A stretch of 64,000 nucleotides of DNA from Lachnospira hominis (ex Liu et al. 2021) (GTDB lineage: Bacteria > Bacillota > Clostridia > Lachnospirales > Lachnospiraceae): NCBI RefSeq assembly GCF_014287955.1, contig NZ_JACOPD010000007.1:1-64000 (forward strand). Reading direction: 5' to 3'. The notes under the pieces were generated by a model that was not told where the DNA came from, did no database searches, and saw nothing but the letters and a program-made list of their open reading frames with translations. Shown here in pieces: positions 62,279 to 64,000 of this stretch (within the stretch, counting starts at the first letter, position 1; each line of letters begins with the position of its first letter). Position numbers and translations under genes: made by a program.

Positions 62279-62851
62279 ATGCAGAATAAAAAACAGGAAT
62301 GGAGACCGGGAAACATGCTTTATCCGGTTCCGGCAGTCATGGTAAGCTGCCAGAGAGAAAATGAGAAACCGAATATTATAACAGTTGCATGGGCAGGAAC
62401 AATATGCTCAGACCCGATTATGTTATCAATTTCAGTCAGAAAAGAAAGATATTCACACCGGATAATATCAGAGACAAAGGAATTTGTTGTCAATCTTACA
62501 ACAAAGGATTTATGCCGTGCAACAGATTATTGCGGAGTGCGTTCGGGAAGAGATGTTGATAAATTTAAAGAAATGAACCTCACACCACAGAAATCATCAA
62601 AAATCAATGCTCCGGCAATCGCAGAAAGTCCGGTTAATATAGAATGTAAAGTGGTTAATGTTATTGAACTTGGCTCACATGATATGTTTATAGCAAAAGT
62701 TGAAGCAGTGCATGTAGATGAAAAACTTCTTGATGATAAGGGAAGATTAAGACTTGAAGATGCTAATCTTCTGGCATATTCACATGGTGAATATTTTGAA
62801 CTTGGGGAAAAAATAGGCAAATTTGGTTTTTCAGTAGCAAAGAAGAAATAA
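62279..62851 (+). CDS. Flavin reductase-like FMN-binding protein
   Basis: 190 residues of the flavin reductase-like/HpaC split-barrel family. VPAVMVSCQRENEKPNIITV, WAGTICSDPIMLSISVRKER (FMN site) and FVVNLTTKDL are typical. It binds FMN and may reduce flavins or serve as a flavodoxin-like electron carrier. The start at 62279 has AAGGAGG 7 nt upstream; the frame extends to 62237 inside the terminator. Confidence 0.88.
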   Translation: MQNKKQEWRPGNMLYPVPAVMVSCQRENEKPNIITVAWAGTICSDPIMLSISVRKERYSHRIISETKEFVVNLTTKDLCRATDYCGVRSGRDVDKFKEMNLTPQKSSKINAPAIAESPVNIECKVVNVIELGSHDMFIAKVEAVHVDEKLLDDKGRLRLEDANLLAYSHGEYFELGEKIGKFGFSVAKKK

Positions 62852-62881
62852 TGCGGTAATCAGTAATCCGGAGGTGTCATA

Positions 62882-64000
62882 GTGAAAATAAAAAGGCTTC
62901 ATATTAAAAACTATAAGTCGATAAAAGAACTTGAAATAGATGATGCACAGGATGCACTTATTCTTGTTGGAAGAAATAATTCGGGCAAGTCAGTAATTCT
63001 TGATGCAATCCGTGTTGCTCTTGGCGATAAAACAGTTAATATGCCGGATTTTAATGGCCCGGAGGGAAATATTATAATCGGAATGGAACTGGAGTTTGCA
63101 TATGAAGACCTGAGTTTTCTTCATGGCAACGGGATTGTTAAAAAAATGAAAAATTATGATTTGTGGCTCAAAAGCTTCTGCCAGAGACTGCCGTCATTTA
63201 TTCCTGATGAAGAGGGCGGTGGAATATTGACATTTGAGTATGTGTTTGACAGGAATGGAAATGAGAAATACCGCGATGGAATAAAGAAAAATAATACATA
63301 TATAAGAAATGTGCTTCCGAGAATTTATTTTGTTGATCATTATAGAAATAATATTGATATTTTAAAAGATATTATGATGTTTTCTAATGATGATAACTTT
63401 GCGGAATTTAAGGCTGACAGATGCATATTCGACAGTGCAAAGAAATGCAGCCAATGCTTTGACTGTATGGGCGTAATCAACAGAAAAAAGCCGCAGGAGC
63501 TTACACTTGTTGAGACAAGCAGACTCATGCAGTATAAAATGTTCAGCCTGAACCTTAACACATTTGCGGACAGGCTTAATTCGTATTTTTCAAAAAACGG
63601 TGGGGGAGATTTGAAAATCCGTTATGAAATTAAATTTGATGCGGATGAACTGTTTAATATAGAAACAATAGTTGAAAATCCGTCAAGAAAAACATACGAC
63701 AGTTTTGATTCAATGGGAGAAGGATTCAGGAGTATATATATTTTGTCGCTGCTTGAAACATATATAAATTCTGATAATGATACGGCACCATATATCATTA
63801 TGATTGAAGAGCCCGAGACATATCTTCATCCACAACTACAGAAAATCGCCAGTGAGATTTTGTACAGACTGTCAAAAAAGAATCAGGTTATTTTTTCAAC
63901 TCATGAACCGGAGATGCTTTTTAATTTTACAACAAAACAGATAAGGCAGATTTACTGCGATGAATTTCATATGACAGCCGTCAGAAAAGATACAGATATA
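62882..64000 (+). CDS. OLD-like AAA ATPase, 3' end cut by window
   Basis: The first 373 residues are present. Walker A is GRNNSGKS (about residue 32), the Walker B region IMIEEPETYLHPQLQ (about 305), and QVIFSTHEPEML is the switch region, so it is an AAA_15/OLD-type SMC-like ATPase. OLD proteins carry a C-terminal TOPRIM nuclease and several act in phage defence; that part is outside the window. A cysteine cluster CSQCFDC (near residue 197) may bind metal. The start is GTG at 62882, 8 nt after GGAGG. It begins 31 nt after the flavin reductase stop. Confidence 0.82.
   Translation, partial: MKIKRLHIKNYKSIKELEIDDAQDALILVGRNNSGKSVILDAIRVALGDKTVNMPDFNGPEGNIIIGMELEFAYEDLSFLHGNGIVKKMKNYDLWLKSFCQRLPSFIPDEEGGGILTFEYVFDRNGNEKYRDGIKKNNTYIRNVLPRIYFVDHYRNNIDILKDIMMFSNDDNFAEFKADRCIFDSAKKCSQCFDCMGVINRKKPQELTLVETSRLMQYKMFSLNLNTFADRLNSYFSKNGGGDLKIRYEIKFDADELFNIETIVENPSRKTYDSFDSMGEGFRSIYILSLLETYINSDNDTAPYIIMIEEPETYLHPQLQKIASEILYRLSKKNQVIFSTHEPEMLFNFTTKQIRQIYCDEFHMTAVRKDTDI

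Noticed and set aside
1..64000. tRNA, rRNA or CRISPR loci
   Set aside because: No cloverleaf with TTCGA-type arm, rRNA segment or spaced repeat array was found on either strand by eye; a tRNAscan or CRISPR search could still find weak cases.

Overview
The window reads as a low-GC Clostridia chromosome of the family Lachnospiraceae. The evidence is AT-rich intergenic DNA, strong AGGAGG ribosome sites, T-box leaders, a reverse-type rubrerythrin with PerR, a PPi-type phosphofructokinase, a CsrA-flagellin pair and very large exported pectin-degrading enzymes with a sortase-like SPNTGD tail. A pectin-using, flagellated gut species close to Lachnospira (Eubacterium) eligens is my best inference; no rRNA or other species marker is present to prove it.

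Layout. 1-3.3 kb: start of an IS3-like transposase, a DUF1275 membrane protein, pyrB and purA, and a triplicated 51-bp leader repeat. 3.4-8.2 kb: two LysR regulators, a MetE-C-terminal-like methyltransferase, a MarR regulator and a KDG kinase. 8.2-14.5 kb: T-box leader, ileS, glycogen phosphorylase. 14.6-20.9 kb: SpoIID-like and SpoIIQ-like proteins, a PD-(D/E)XK transposase-type nuclease, GH13 amylase, AEC transporter, hemolysin III. 21-30.7 kb: tandemly duplicated giant polygalacturonase-type (GH28) surface proteins. 30.7-38.3 kb: TspO, a thioredoxin-reductase-like enzyme, SGNH esterase, MarR-MATE, a DctM remnant, a T-box controlled BASS transporter and an Rpn nuclease. 38.3-41.7 kb: perR-rubrerythrin, and a TSCPD-radical SAM-murG operon, all on the minus strand. 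41.8-48.9 kb: MTA/SAH nucleosidase, unknown proteins, SDR mannonate oxidoreductase, pgi and a 2-hydroxyacid dehydrogenase. 49-54.2 kb: an MMPL/RND transporter translationally coupled to a GLUG-repeat surface protein.

54.2-57.1 kb is the most unusual part. A tyrosine recombinase with two in-frame stop codons lies inside an 808-bp segment bounded by inverted 35-bp sites, immediately upstream of csrA and flagellin. csrA carries a perfect A-AAA-AAG slippery heptamer leading into a better-looking -1 frame. The flagellin leader carries two CsrA-type GGA sites. 57.1-59.0 kb is an IS1182-like island in which inverted ends enclose a transposase-Fic chimera, a lipoprotein and an XRE membrane regulator. 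59-64 kb: PPi-phosphofructokinase, HD hydrolase, zinc-ribbon membrane protein, flavin reductase and the start of an OLD-like ATPase.

Metabolic theme: the GH28 enzymes would release galacturonides outside the cell. The SDR mannonate/tagaturonate-type oxidoreductase and KDG kinase belong to the intracellular uronate route, which feeds glycolysis together with pgi and PPi-phosphofructokinase. Glycogen phosphorylase and the intracellular amylase handle storage glucan.
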